Source: Pohlia nutans (lineage: Eukaryota > Streptophyta > Bryopsida > Bryales > Mniaceae). From it: DNA of 64,000 bases. Below, piece by piece: positions 39,423 through 50,861 of the stretch (position 1 is the first letter of the stretch; each line of letters starts with the position of its first letter). Location of the stretch: the NCBI GenBank assembly GCA_022496805.1, contig CM040101.1, positions 3,660,501-3,724,500 on the forward strand, given 5' to 3'. The notes under the pieces were generated by a model, which made no database searches, was not told the DNA's origin, and saw nothing but the letters and a program-made list of their open reading frames with translations. The position numbers were made by a program, and so were the translations under genes.

Positions 39423-42400
39423 CTAATTTCTCAGAAAGAGCTTTTCAATAACTTCCTTGATATGACCACAAGGTATGGTGACAAAACCAGCTCCACCAGT
39501 TCCTTTGAGGGCTTTTGCAGCTGACTTGGGCACCACGCATTTCTTGAACCCCAATTTCGCTGCCTCTAGTAACCGTCTTTCCATTTGTCCGACCTGAATC
39601 ATATCCATCATTCAACTAAGAAGCTATTATTTACGGCAACGAAATGCCACATAAAAAATACCATGTGAATGTTCGAATACACGAAGCTCAAAATAATAGA
39701 TTACTGACGAAAATTTAAAAAAGTGCTGGCTAATAGGTGATTGATTACCGATCGAAGTTCACCACCCAAGCCAATTTCCCCAATGAAAGCCATGTCCCGA
39801 TCCACAGCTTGCTCAAGATAGCTGCAGAAATAATGACTCAGTAAGTGAAGGTTGACACTCACAAGACCGGTAATATGTAGCTGGCAAATAAAGAAAAAGA
39901 GTTCCTCAAATAAGTGCTTTTAACCCCTAAAGGACCAAATTGGTTTTTATTTTTAGCAGTTTTAAGTAGGTCTTTTTTGGGCTTTTCTCTTCTTCAAATT
40001 TCTTTGTGTCTTGACCAACACATACAATCTTCTTCACTGATTCCGGTGATATAAAATTTGGTTCCATCTGAATTCTATTTTTCACAATGTGATCAATCGA
40101 ATTGGTCATTTTAAAACCATGAATCCTTGGTCCTTTCGGGGTTAAGCATTGACGTTGTAGTAGATTAGACAAGTATTGAACCATGCATCACTTGATATTG
40201 AGATGCCCAGTGTGAAATTGAGTGGAGGAAGGAATCGAACCTGCTGCAAATGGCCACAGCAATGGCAACATCGGCTGCGGGCTCTCGTAATTGCAATCCA
40301 CCCACCACGTTTATAAAGACATCCTGCAGTTGAAGATGAAGACGCGGTGTTAATGGTACCAGAATTAATAATTTCAGAGATCAAAACAATAATATCCAGA
40401 TTGGACAGATAAAAGCTCTATTGGACAATGGTAAGAATGATTGGTACAAAGAACTGATTTATACATTTCAGAGTGACTCGGTTGCTTATTCACCTGATTC
40501 GAGAGCTTCAAACTTGCTTGCTTAACAAGAACCTGCAGGACAGCCACTATGTAAGATTAGGACAGATAAAGAGCTTCAAAGGCGCAAGAATAAAATTGTG
40601 GAAAAATACGCATTCCTTGTTAAACCTTATGCAAAATAAAAGAAAAATATGTCACCAAAGATTTCATTGCTAAAAATACATCTGATTGCTTAAGTTGGTG
40701 GTTTAAAGGCTGAGATAAAAAAATCTCTACTGTCAAGCCATGTACTCGAGAGACAGGGAAACTTACTGCTAGGAGGAGAGCAAGACGCTGAGCATCAACG
40801 CCATTTGCAGTTCGCCTTCCTGGTTGCTGTCCAACTGTAGAGCAGAGAGCCTACCCATACAAGGAAGAACAGAACGCATTTTACTTTAAGGTCCCATTTT
40901 GGCAATGCATTTCATGTAAAACTGTCGCTCTGAGATTTTGGGCCACTACAGGATGTGAATATGGCACAAATCAAAGTTCCAAGTGATGGTAATGGAGTGA
41001 GTTAGTGGTCACAATAAGATCTTCTATTATCTGAGTACGATCATAGTAGAAATTGATGCAAAGAATGTGGCTTGACATTGTGTTTGTTTTAAGTAAATAT
41101 TGTGCACACAATAGTTGAATGGGATGATCATTATGAACGCACTTTTGTCAATTTTAGAAGTGACCTAGTCGTATTTATAGGCCATAAGGACAACACACTT
41201 TAAACATTCAAAAACATCCATACTTTATCAAAATAACATGATTTCACCTCCATTTTTGTCTGCCTTTGTGAGAAAATTTATTCATGCCCTCTTTGAAGTC
41301 AAATCAATACCATTTCTAACTTAAACCTTATGTTTTAAGTCTTATGCTACACTCCTCAACAATGTGACAAATATAAATTATGAGGAATTCAACTATGCTC
41401 TCTGGAACTCATACTTGTGGTGAACTCAGGACACGTTCGCGAGGAACGAGGCCACACAAAAGTTAGGAAACAGATTTCATTCATTCATCCATTCCCAGTT
41501 TCCCGGGTGCTGCGAGCATGAATTGAACGTACGGTTGCAAGCTAGAAGTACCTGAACTTCAAGGAGAATGGGACGAGAGCCCTCCATAGTCACAGCCACA
41601 GCAGCAGAAGCTGCATTTGCAGAATCCTCGTTGCGTGCACTCAGGAAAAGCTCACTGGGCGAGGCAACAGCTGCCAGCCCTTCTTTCACCATCTCAAAGA
41701 CCCCCACCTACCATGAAAGTTATGATCCTCAGCAGAGATTCCACAAAAAAAGACGGAAAACAAGGACACTGTAATTAACCGCAAGGCTCTGTCCCAATCT
41801 TCTTTATGTTTGTTGTAAGTATGTGAGCAAGTTTTAAAATGAAATTAGTTTTCTTATCATAGAAGTAGTGTAAATGTGTTAAAAATATATACTATAAAAT
41901 AATATATGTTGTATTAGGATTTTTCTTAGTTTTTTCTTATCTTAGTTAACCCCTAAAGGACCAAGAAGCCCAAATCGGGCCTCATGTTTTGCTTAGCACT
42001 TTTGAATAGGTCATATGTGGACTTTCTTTTGTTCAAATTTATTTGTTCTTGACCAACACATGCAATGTTCTTCAGTGATTCGGGTGATATGAAATTTGGT
42101 GCCAAATTTGGTGCCAATTTGGTGAATTATGTTTTTTCATAATATGATCGATTGAATTTGTCATTTTAAAACCATGAATCCTTGGTCCTTTAAGGGTTAA
42201 GATTTTGTGAATGGTATGTTTTGAACCATCCTAAAGTGGACAGTGCAAAAAGGGTGATCAATATTAATTGGACTAAAAAAGAAGAGTAAATCGTGGGGTA
42301 GTCTCTGTCAAAAGGGAAAGAGCCAACAAAACAAAGTGACTACAATGAATCCGAGAGCTCTAACATAATAATGACATGTTGAGATAACCACCTCGTCAGT

Positions 42401-45400
42401 AGAACCATAACGATTCTTGACAACACGCAGAAGGCGGTGTGATTGCAATCGCTCACCCTGCATCATCAAAAAAATTGTTGAGACATGGCACATGGATGTG
42501 AAACTTTTACAAGCTATAAGCCTCAACTTTGAAATGTATCTAAGCGGAAATATGTCTACATATTTGATAAATTATGGTGTGTTTTTTTCCCCTCCCATTT
42601 TAGATGCATGCATCCAATGAAATTGAAGTAATACTCCTAGTGTTTGACTTTGGACAAAAAGTAACAAATGGAAAACAACAAGGGACCAAACACATTTTAG
42701 TAACTATTGAGGAGCAAAAATCAATTTGGTCCCTTGTTTCGGCTGACAATTGCAAGGTTGAGATCAAAACCCCAATTTGGACTAGAAGGCAACTCAATGT
42801 TAATAGATTACATACAACTATGAGTTGTTGTCATCCAAAAAAAGCACAAGAATTGAAATATAATCTCGAGAAAGAATTGACATGAGTTCAAAAATGAGGG
42901 CCTACACACCATGACTTTTAGAGACTTTATCAACTATCTCTATTACGGCTCCATATTAAGTCATTTCAAGTCTAAATATTAAGACATATTTCTAAGCGGA
43001 CTTGGACATATGAAGTCTAAAAAAGCATTGGGAGAAAAATGAATGAGCGGAGATATGCCAGAGAGCCCCCCAAGATTCAATTGATTCTTAGGGTCAAATA
43101 CTACGACACGGAATCAAGAAGGCAATTTCAATTCAGGTGGATAGAGAACCAACCTCCATGTAGAGCACAACATCGACCACATGCTCTAAAATTTTAGGTC
43201 CTGCAATATCGCCACCTTTGGTCACATGCCCCACCTACACAAATCGAAATCCAGTTATCATTATCAATATGAGATGCAAGTTTCATGCCTGAAGATAGTA
43301 TTTAGCCTCAGTTATGGAGAGATGCAAATATTATTGCAAACGATTGGATGCACACATTAAAGATAAAATAAAAGTTCCTTGACATGAAATTGTCTGGCTA
43401 CTTGAAGCTTACCAGAAAAATCGGAACTTTGGTCTGTTTAGCAACTCTAAGCAAGGCAGTAGCACACTCGCGTACCTGCATTTGCATCCAGTGTACAAGC
43501 TTAGATTTGTGGAAGCAAATACACCCTCTGTCCAGAAATAACTGTCCTGGTTTTTTTTAAATTCCACTTAACGCATTTTTTGCCAAAAAAAGCCGTCTCA
43601 ATATTCGAAAAATGGTCTATCTTTAACCCTTAAACGACAATTCCTTTCCTGATACCACACCCAAAATCTCCTCTTAAATTCCATTTTAAGCATGATTCTG
43701 TGTTTAATTTGCTTTAGCTTTATTCTAAAGAAGTATAGATCTCTCTAAGGTGCTCGGTTTGGAATTTTAAAAACCCCATTTGGTGCAATGGTGTAGAAGT
43801 TAAGAGCAAGATTCTCCCAAACTAAAACCAAGCCCGTGGGGCTGGCATTGTCGTTTAAGGGTTAATAGTAGTATGTAGTTTTTGTGTCACTCTCATTGTC
43901 CGCCCCGTTTGAAGTGGACAGGGCTCACGTTTGAAGTATAAAACATAGGACAATTATTTAAGGAAATAAAATGCCAAAAACTTAGACGATTATTTCTGGA
44001 CATAAGTCACATAAGTCCCGACCATGAACTACCATGAAGATACATGGACGGCCTCCTTAAAGTAGTTGATGACCAACCTGACTAACACTTCCAGCACTGC
44101 CATTAGCTTCTGCAAGGTAAACAGTTTGTATAGAGTCCACAATGACAGCCCGAGGTTGAATTTCTGTTATTGCCTCGATCACTAGCTGCGCAAAAGAAGC
44201 GTTGAAAGTGCTATAACAACAAATGTCACTGTAGATTGAGATCTAGTAGGTGCATAGGATAAAATACCAAATACATTCGGTCATAGAATACACCGTGCCC
44301 TGAATTCACATTACCTATATTCATTGGCCATTACACGCATAGAGAATATAAGAGCTTCACACTCTAAGTGAAGATAAAATACAGTGGAGGTTGTCGACAA
44401 AGCGAACCTCTAAATCAGTTGCGGAATATAGAAAAAGCTCATGCGCTCTTATTTCCAATCGATCTGCTCGGTTGCTTATCTGCTCCACACTCTGGAGAAA
44501 AATTAACACACAACAGTTGTCAAAGACTTCTTCTATACAGTTCATCGTCTCAGGTCATGCAGATAAATCAAATGGTCCTGCAATAATGTTACAATGCCAC
44601 TTATGTATGTGTTACAAAAGCACCACCAGAGTGACATTCTGCAGTCTTCTTTCATAGGAAGCAAAAGAGTTTATTTTTTGTGTTCATGAAAACCCTCTTG
44701 GTTGGAAGATGCAGGCACTTCAATATATTTGAAAATCACATCACAAATTACCGTCAAAACCCACACAAAAGCATGTAAATATTCCAAGTTGGGCACAACG
44801 ATCCAACAATAATATCCTGCATCGTTTCAAGGAGAATACCGACCTACCTCTTCTCCTGACACATAAAGCACAGGGCCAGGACCTTGCTCGTCAGTTCCCT
44901 CCGCAATGAGGCCCGCTACCTGGTCCCCCAAACCATGTGCCAAATTCTATAGTGAGGCAGTGAATATTTCACAAGCTCAAAAAGTCAAATAAGAATTACA
45001 AGTGTCTATGGAAGGACTTCAGTAAAAGCTTGCGCAAAAAGCTGTATCATCCAAAGAATACTTGCTGAACTCATATTTGGTTAGCATGACAAAACTTTAA
45101 ATAAGAAACGCACTCGCTGTCCTGAGAACAAATGAACAATCCCACTCACCAGTGACCTACACGAGTGGTCATAACATTCAGGAACATTACGAAGCACCGT
45201 GTCAAACAATAGCCATTTAAATCAACTTCAATCTTACATTGGAAGAGTAACATCATCACATGAAGGATACCAAGACTAAAGACAACCTGTAGTAAAAGAG
45301 TACTCTTGCCGACACCAGGGTCCCCACCTACAAGAATCAATGAACCTGGAACTCCACAACGACCAACAATTAAAGTTCCCGGAAGGAAGGTAAGTCTGAA

Positions 45401-46997
45401 TACAAGGCCAAAATTGACTTTATGGGCAACTTATAATTATCAAATTTGTTAAAAGTGCACGTGAATTTTGAACAGTGCGCATAAAGCATGAATTCTTATC
45501 AAGTGGTTTTTGCACCAAAATGATCATCAAAGATACCTGGAAAGGAGTTGGACGACTGTCTAACCCCCTCCAGCTCCAATTACCATGTTAAAAGCACAGA
45601 GGATGCATAAATTGAAGGTTGTATAAGTGGTATAGGATAACAAGGCAGAAAGAAGTGCAAAAGGCTTTGTGCATTTTTTTTAAATTCTACCAAATGGTTG
45701 TACTCCTAAGAATAATAAGATTGATGGTAACCTGGAACAAGACCTCCACCCAAAACCCTTCCAATTTCCTGACCAGTATCCCCGTCCCTGTCAGAAACAG
45801 TCTTACAATACCTTATCAATACCAGCAACCATTTCCTCTCTGTAAATTTCATAACCTCACACTTTGCATAACCTCATAACCAACTAGATAGAGGAAGTTG
45901 AAAATCCACAAGACAACACAAAAAGCTTTCAACAGAAAATCCAAAAGCAAGAAGAGAAACTCGGATTCATACAAAGGCAGACGCCAATGAAGATTTGAAT
46001 GACCAGTAGCCACATCTGACAATCGCTGAGGGCCACCGCCCACATCGTCAAGCCATGCCCGTCCACGAGGTTTCTTAACACCTACATCAGAGGTGGATTT
46101 ACACAAAGCTTTTGTCCGTCACACCTCAAATGAAAGGCAAAAAATAATTTTAAACCACATGATTTGAAAACCGGTAATTCAGAAAAAACCCAGTAGTATT
46201 TAAAAGAACACATCCATCACATCACGTATGCTGTAAATCTGCGAGGGCATCTTAACCCCTAAAGGACCGAGAAGCCCAAATTAGACTCCATGTTCTTTTT
46301 AAGGAGGTCCAATTTGGACTTCCTCTTGTTCAAATTTATTTGTTTTTTGGACCAAATTTTAGATCACCAGAACTAGTGAAAATTTAGTCCAATTATCTGA
46401 ATTATATTTTCCACAATATGATCAATTGAATTTGTCATTTTAAGACTGTGAATCCTTGGTCTTTTAGGGGTTAAACAAACCAGTTGAGAGACATGTGAAA
46501 AATTACCACTGACCTACATGAGCCTGTGAGAGGACCAGATTCTCCACGGCCCTTGCTCCTGCTCCGCCCCTTTTGCCCCCATTGCCTGTTGCCTCCTTAA
46601 ACTCCTTCAAGGAGTTCATGGCTTTACAATTTCTACATTGACCCCACCACTGCGTATATGACTCTCCACAATCCTCACACACCCAATGTGTCTTGGTCTT
46701 GGGAGCTGCCTTCTTACGTCCTATAAAATCTCGAGCAGCCGCTGCTGTAGTGCTGATTCTCTTCTTGTTGCTCACAAACCCAGAAGGTAACCCTAATTGC
46801 TCGCCAAACAAGGATGTAAGCCTCTGAGAATTGAGATCACTAATGGGTCTAGTATAGAGAAATGGCAAATGTCGGGAGCTTAATGACCAGCTGCATTTAG
46901 GGTTTATCACCCGAGCTTGCGTCTGTAAAATGATTTTTCTACATAGGGCTACATTCAGAGTATGTAAAGAAGCGCCAACTTTGAGTCCTCTCATCAC
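39423..46997 (-). CDS. radA: RadA/Sms-like DNA repair protein, organelle type
   Basis: RadA/Sms is a RecA-related helicase that extends recombination intermediates in bacteria; plant copies are nuclear-encoded and act in organelle DNA. Sixteen minus-strand exons give 595 aa: 46514-46997, 45973-46081, 45732-45787, 45287-45345, 44848-44919, 44408-44491, 44078-44185, 43413-43475, 43154-43234, 42392-42457, 41552-41707, 40767-40850, 40494-40532, 40241-40323, 39749-39821, 39423-39593. All phases agree. The first about 95 residues are basic and Ser-rich, an apparent transit peptide. The C4 zinc finger uses C107, C110, C121 and C124. Walker A is [10 protein letters not shown] at 223-232, Walker B ends at D305, and the RadA KNRFG motif reads KNRYG at 386-390. 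A Lon-like domain spans about 410-595. The start could also be Met2. The gene looks intact. Confidence 0.96.
39920..40145. mobile_element. TTAA MITE family A in RadA intron 14
   Basis: TTAA on both sides of CCCCTAAAGGACCAAA ... CCTTGGTCCTTTCGGGG, 226 bp. The internal match to the DDM1 intron copy is clear (AACACATRCAAT, TTTTCACAATRTGATCAAT). Confidence 0.92.
41946..42200. mobile_element. TTAA MITE family A in RadA intron 10
   Basis: TTAA-CCCCTAAAGGACCAAG ... CTTGGTCCTTTAAGGG-TTAA, 255 bp. It includes a short internal duplication of AAATTTGGTGCC that accounts for its extra length. Confidence 0.92.
43527..44002. mobile_element. Stowaway-like element containing a TTAA MITE
   Basis: CACCCTCTGTCCAGAAATAA at the left and TTATTTCTGGACATAAG at the right form inverted ends of Stowaway type. 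The element lies in RadA intron 7 and is interrupted by the TTAA element at 43623-43865, so it is the older insertion. Confidence 0.65.
43623..43865. mobile_element. TTAA MITE in RadA intron 7
   Basis: TTAA-CCCTTAAACGACAAT ... ATTGTCGTTTAAGGG-TTAA. It is 243 bp with a perfect terminal inverted repeat of at least 15 bp. The interior differs from family A, so it is a separate family with the same kind of ends. Confidence 0.9.
46252..46474. mobile_element. TTAA MITE family A in RadA intron 1
   Basis: TTAA-CCCCTAAAGGACCGAG ... CTTGGTCTTTTAGGGG-TTAA, 223 bp. It aligns with the copies at 39920 and 41946. Confidence 0.92.
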
Positions 46998-47490
46998 GCC
47001 TCCTGCACAAAAGAGCGAACCGCATCATTTCATTCTGCCCTGATAAATTCTGCTCGTATCCTTCAGAATGCAACACGTAACGCTTCAATGGTGGAGCATT
47101 ACAATTTTTCGATAAACCCTAAACCCTACTCTGGTTGCGCAATCCAGAGAGGGGTGTGACATTATCAGCCCTAAATTCTGCTCATATCGTTCTCCACAAC
47201 GAATCAATTCAAGGGAATAGACGCGTAATGGTTCGAGAAATGGCTCAATGTGGTCTACCATACATGGTTGAGCATTCTGTTTTTTCGATAAACCCTACTC
47301 TGGTTGCGCAATTCAAAGAGGGGTGTGACATTACTCTGGTTGCGCAATTCTGCTCATATCCTTCGAATCAAAGCCTCGGAGTTCAAGGGAATAGACGCGG
47401 ATTGGTTCGTGAAATTGCGCAATGGGGTCTACCATACATGGTTGAACCCTACTCTGGTTGCGCAATCCAAAGAGGGGTGTGATTGTGACT
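46998..47490. repeat. Degenerate tandem repeats in RadA upstream region
   Basis: CCCTACTCTGGTTGCGCAAT recurs at about 47124, 47302 and 47446, each followed by an AGAGGGGTGTGA string; GGTCTACCATACATGGTTGA occurs twice. Spacing is 178 and about 144 bp. This lies directly 5' of the minus-strand RadA gene and may carry its promoter. Confidence 0.8.
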
Positions 47491-47761
47491 TACAAATAGC
47501 GAAGATGGTCGGCTCTGCGCTTGATGATGAGTAGTGTGTGTGTGTGAGTTGGCTCGCCAGAGAGGCATTCATGCCTGGAGGAGCACCCAATTAATGTCGA
47601 CGTTGGAAAGTTTGAACGTGAAACGAGGAATTGCAGGTGTGATGAGATCTGGTCATCTGGAAGTAGCACAAGAATTGCACGCACAAGAATGCAATCAAAA
47701 TGTTGTTTTGATCTCTGGAATTGAAGAAAAACTTCTCCCAAAGCTCTCACCGCGAAGACTC

Positions 47762-47838
47762 GGGTCTTCCACCAAGTCCCAATTCTTGAAGGTCTTCCAC
47801 CAAGTCCCAATTCTTGAAGGTCTTCCACCAAGTCCTAA
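47762..47838. repeat. 28-bp tandem repeat, about 2.7 copies
   Basis: GGTCTTCCACCAAGTCCCAA recurs every 28 bp at 47763, 47791 and 47819. It gives a repeated EGLPPS-like reading on the plus strand, but there is no further support for coding. Confidence 0.85.
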
Positions 47839-48100
47839 AGGTATGTTCTCACTGGCAGTAGTTGTCGATTGAAGCACGCTCTTTGGGGCAGATAGTGCGG
47901 TGGGGTTCCCACCACCGTGGGTAAACGCCAATCCTAGGTGGCGGCACATGTGGCAGGAGATAAGACCAGGTATTAGCAAACTTCTAGAAACCCACTTTTG
48001 AGATAACTCCGAGATAAGTGCAAGTGGGTATTTAATGGGGAATCCACAGATTTTGAACATTTTAGATCAATCGAGAGGTTGTTAACTAAAAGAGTCCACG

Positions 48101-48250
48101 ATGGGACATTATGAAAGAGCGGTCTCTGAATATCGGCCTGAAGAACGCAACGCATTCTCAGGGGCATCGTTCACAGATGCCACCACCAACAGATTTGTCG
48201 GCACCCAAGCAGTACAGACCCCGGCTACAAAAGAATCTAGTATCAATTGA
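48101..48250 (+). CDS. Possible 49-residue ORF, unrecognised
   Basis: ATG at 48101 opens a frame that reads MGHYERAVSEYRPEERNAFS and continues to a stop after KESSIN. The composition is protein-like and the start is clean. I do not recognise it. Other frames are also open over the same stretch, including a longer plus-strand reading to about 48308 ending at a GTACGC donor-like site. No partner exon joins convincingly. It could equally be a leftover exon or chance. Confidence 0.2.
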   Translation: MGHYERAVSEYRPEERNAFSGASFTDATTNRFVGTQAVQTPATKESSIN

Positions 48251-49333
48251 AGGAGTATTTGATTTGCATTACCTCGAGTGTTGGCAAGCTGTTGCATGCA
48301 CCTGGTACGCCTCCCGCCTTTCTGTTTCTGTTCCTGCAGGTTCAGTTCTTCTGTACAGTCCCCGTGGCCTCTGATTCAACGGCATTTTGCCAAATTTTTG
48401 TTAGACAGTGGGGACCGTGAAATGAACCTCTCTTCTTGTTCACCTCTACATTTTTAGATTGCTTGAAGCTACATTGCTTCAAACTCAAGGTATTTATATG
48501 TTTTTTATTTAACAATTTGAGAGGACCATGAGCTCCTACTCTTTTGTCATGAACCTCTCGATTGATCTAAAATGTGCATTCTCATGAAGGTGGAAGCTCA
48601 CTATTTTTACCACTGCTCTAAATGCTCATGAAGTTGGGAGCTCGATGTCCTCTGATTCAATGTAGATAGCATTGCAATTGCTCCGATTATTCAATTTTGA
48701 GAGCAATTGCCGATTGCTTCTCTGTTCTCAGTAGCCTTGAATTGTCAACCTTGAAGCTCCATGTCCGTAATAACCACTTAATTCTCATGAACCGTGAATT
48801 TCCTTGTCATAGGGTTCAAAGTCTTCTATCACTTTTTGTTTTGTTGTGTTTTAGACAACAGTGGATTTGCTGTGTTTTTCATGATGTTTGAAGTCTCATG
48901 AAGCAAGAGACTCCATGTCATCTGGTTGAATTTGAGAATTCTCAATCAACTTGGAACTATATGTCATGAGCTCCAACTGTCATGACGCTGAAATCTCCAT
49001 GTCATGTGACTAAAAGCCATTCGTAATTTTTTTTATATTTCAAAAAACCGTCACCTGGACTTCAAGTTGTCAATGCTTCAGCAATGTTGGGGAGTTTCAA
49101 GATGCAATTGTTCTGTACTCCCAAGTCACAAGCATGTCGTTGTGACGTGTTGAAGTCAACGTCCATAGTTAGTTTAGGGTTTAGAGTAAAAGATCTGGTT
49201 CCCTAGGATTGGAAAATGTATTTGTTTATCGCCTCAATTGACTGACATGTTTCATTGCAAAGAATTTTGAAATTGTGAATTACCGATTATTGTTTAGGGT
49301 TTAGAGTTTGATGTTGTATTTGCGTACCTGCAG
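48251..49333. other. Low-complexity wording, no gene seen
   Basis: Loose repeats of CTCATGAAG, GAAGCTC and CTCCATGTC recur between about 48540 and 49010, too diverged to define a unit. No coding support. Confidence 0.4.
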
Positions 49334-49409
49334 GTCATTGCAATAGAAAACAGAATTGACTCACAGTCTTATGGCGCCCCCATTCGCCCGATTGCAATGC
49401 CCATGGATG
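49334..49409 (+). other. Isolated exon-like segment
   Basis: CTGCAG precedes and GTACGC follows a 76-bp open stretch reading VIAIENRIDSQSYGAP and on to IAMPMD. A consensus acceptor, a donor and unbiased amino-acid content suggest an exon. No matching neighbour was found, so the host gene is unknown. Confidence 0.3.
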
Positions 49410-49529
49410 GTACGCTTTTTTTTCCCAAACATCAATTGCCACAATGTTTTTAATCTTAGATTGTTTAGGCAGTCTTAATAAAATGACTCATTCACTTTGT
49501 TCACATGAAGTTCATAATTTCAAAGTTCT

Positions 49530-49740
49530 CGTACAAAATGGACCTGCACAGCACAAAACAACTCTCCGATGTTTAAGTAAAAAAAATTCTAGTATGATTT
49601 TTGAATACGTAGACCATTTCCTATTAGTTTTTACATGCAAGCGTACAATACGTACCTGCACAGCACAAAACGACTCTCCGATGCTTAAGTCAGAATATCT
49701 CTACCCTAATACATGAATACAACATAATTCCCTATTAGTA
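49530..49740. repeat. 112-bp tandem duplication
   Basis: ACCTGCACAGCACAAAAC followed by GACTCTCCGATG occurs at 49542 and 49654, giving a period of 112 bp. Noncoding. Confidence 0.8.
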
Positions 49741-49848
49741 CAAACATGGCAGCGACGCAGCGTAGAACATGTATGTGCACATAACCATTGAACTATCCTA
49801 TGATGTAGTTAGAATTTCTCTCTAGCAAATCGGACTAAACATGTTGTA

Positions 49849-50826
49849 CAGTGGGGTCCAACATGGAATGGCGTTTTTGGTTTCGCAGTGAGAAAAATTT
49901 CAGTACTGCCAACTTTGAAAGCCTCCCGAGAGCTCAAATATTGGTATTTTACCACGAAAATTCTACCAGAGACTTATCTTTAAGTTAATTATATGTATGC
50001 CAAATTTCAAGGCCAAAAGATTCACCCAAAAAAAGTTATTTAGAATCTACCAACATTGGTAGCTGTGGAAATGTTTTCACTGCTGCCAACTTTGACAGCC
50101 TCCCAAAGATTGAATTAATTTTTTTTTTGCCATAAAATTCTAGGAAAAACAACTTCTTTATGTTAATAACATATGATAAAAATTTCAAGGCCAAAAGATT
50201 AATACAAAAAACGATATTAACAATCTACCAACATGTGTAGTTGTGGGAAACAATGGGGGAAACTACACACATTGGTAGATTGTAAATAATTTTCTTTGTA
50301 TAGATTTTTTGACCTTGAAATTTGGCATGAATGATTTTGTCATAAAGAGCATGTTGTACCAAAAATTTCATGGTAAATAGACAATTTCTCAACCGTAGGG
50401 AGGGTGTCAAAGTTGGTAGCAAAGTTTCCCCCATTGTTTCCCACAACTACACATGTTGGTAGATTGTCAGTATATTTTTTGTATTAATCTTCTGGCTTTG
50501 AAATTTTTATCATATGTTATTAACATAAAGAAGTTCTTTTTCCAAGAATTTCATGGCAAAAAAAAATTAATTCAATCTTTGGGAGGTTGTCAAAGTTGGC
50601 AGCAGTGAATAACTACCAATGTTGGTAGATTTTGAATAACGTTTTTTTGGTGAATCTTTTGGCCTTGAAATTTGGCCTACATATAATTAACTTAAAGATA
50701 AGTCTCTGGTAAAATTTTCGTGGTAAAATACCAATATTTGAGCTCTCGGGAGGCTTTCAAAGTTGGCAGTACTGAAATTTTTCTCACTGCAAAACCAAAA
50801 ACGCCATTCCATGTTGGACCCCACTG
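49849..50826. mobile_element. Foldback MITE of Tc1/mariner type (978 bp)
   Basis: It lies between TA dinucleotides (49847-49848, 50827-50828) and starts CAGTGGGGTCCAACATGG with the exact complement at its right end. The arms (about 49849-50262 and 50426-50826) pair nearly throughout. Each arm holds two diverged units of about 190 bp built around CCAACTTTGA..GCCTCCC and TTTCAAGGCCAAAAGATT, and the loop holds one more in right-arm orientation. TA target and CAGT ends are typical of Tc1/mariner. No coding. Confidence 0.85.
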
Positions 50827-50861
50827 TACATTGAACATGTTCAACAAACACATGGACTGTG

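Noticed and set aside
45619..45879. 86-residue plus-strand ORF inside RadA
   Set aside because: It covers RadA intron sequence and exon 3 in antisense; the exon chain on the minus strand is certain.
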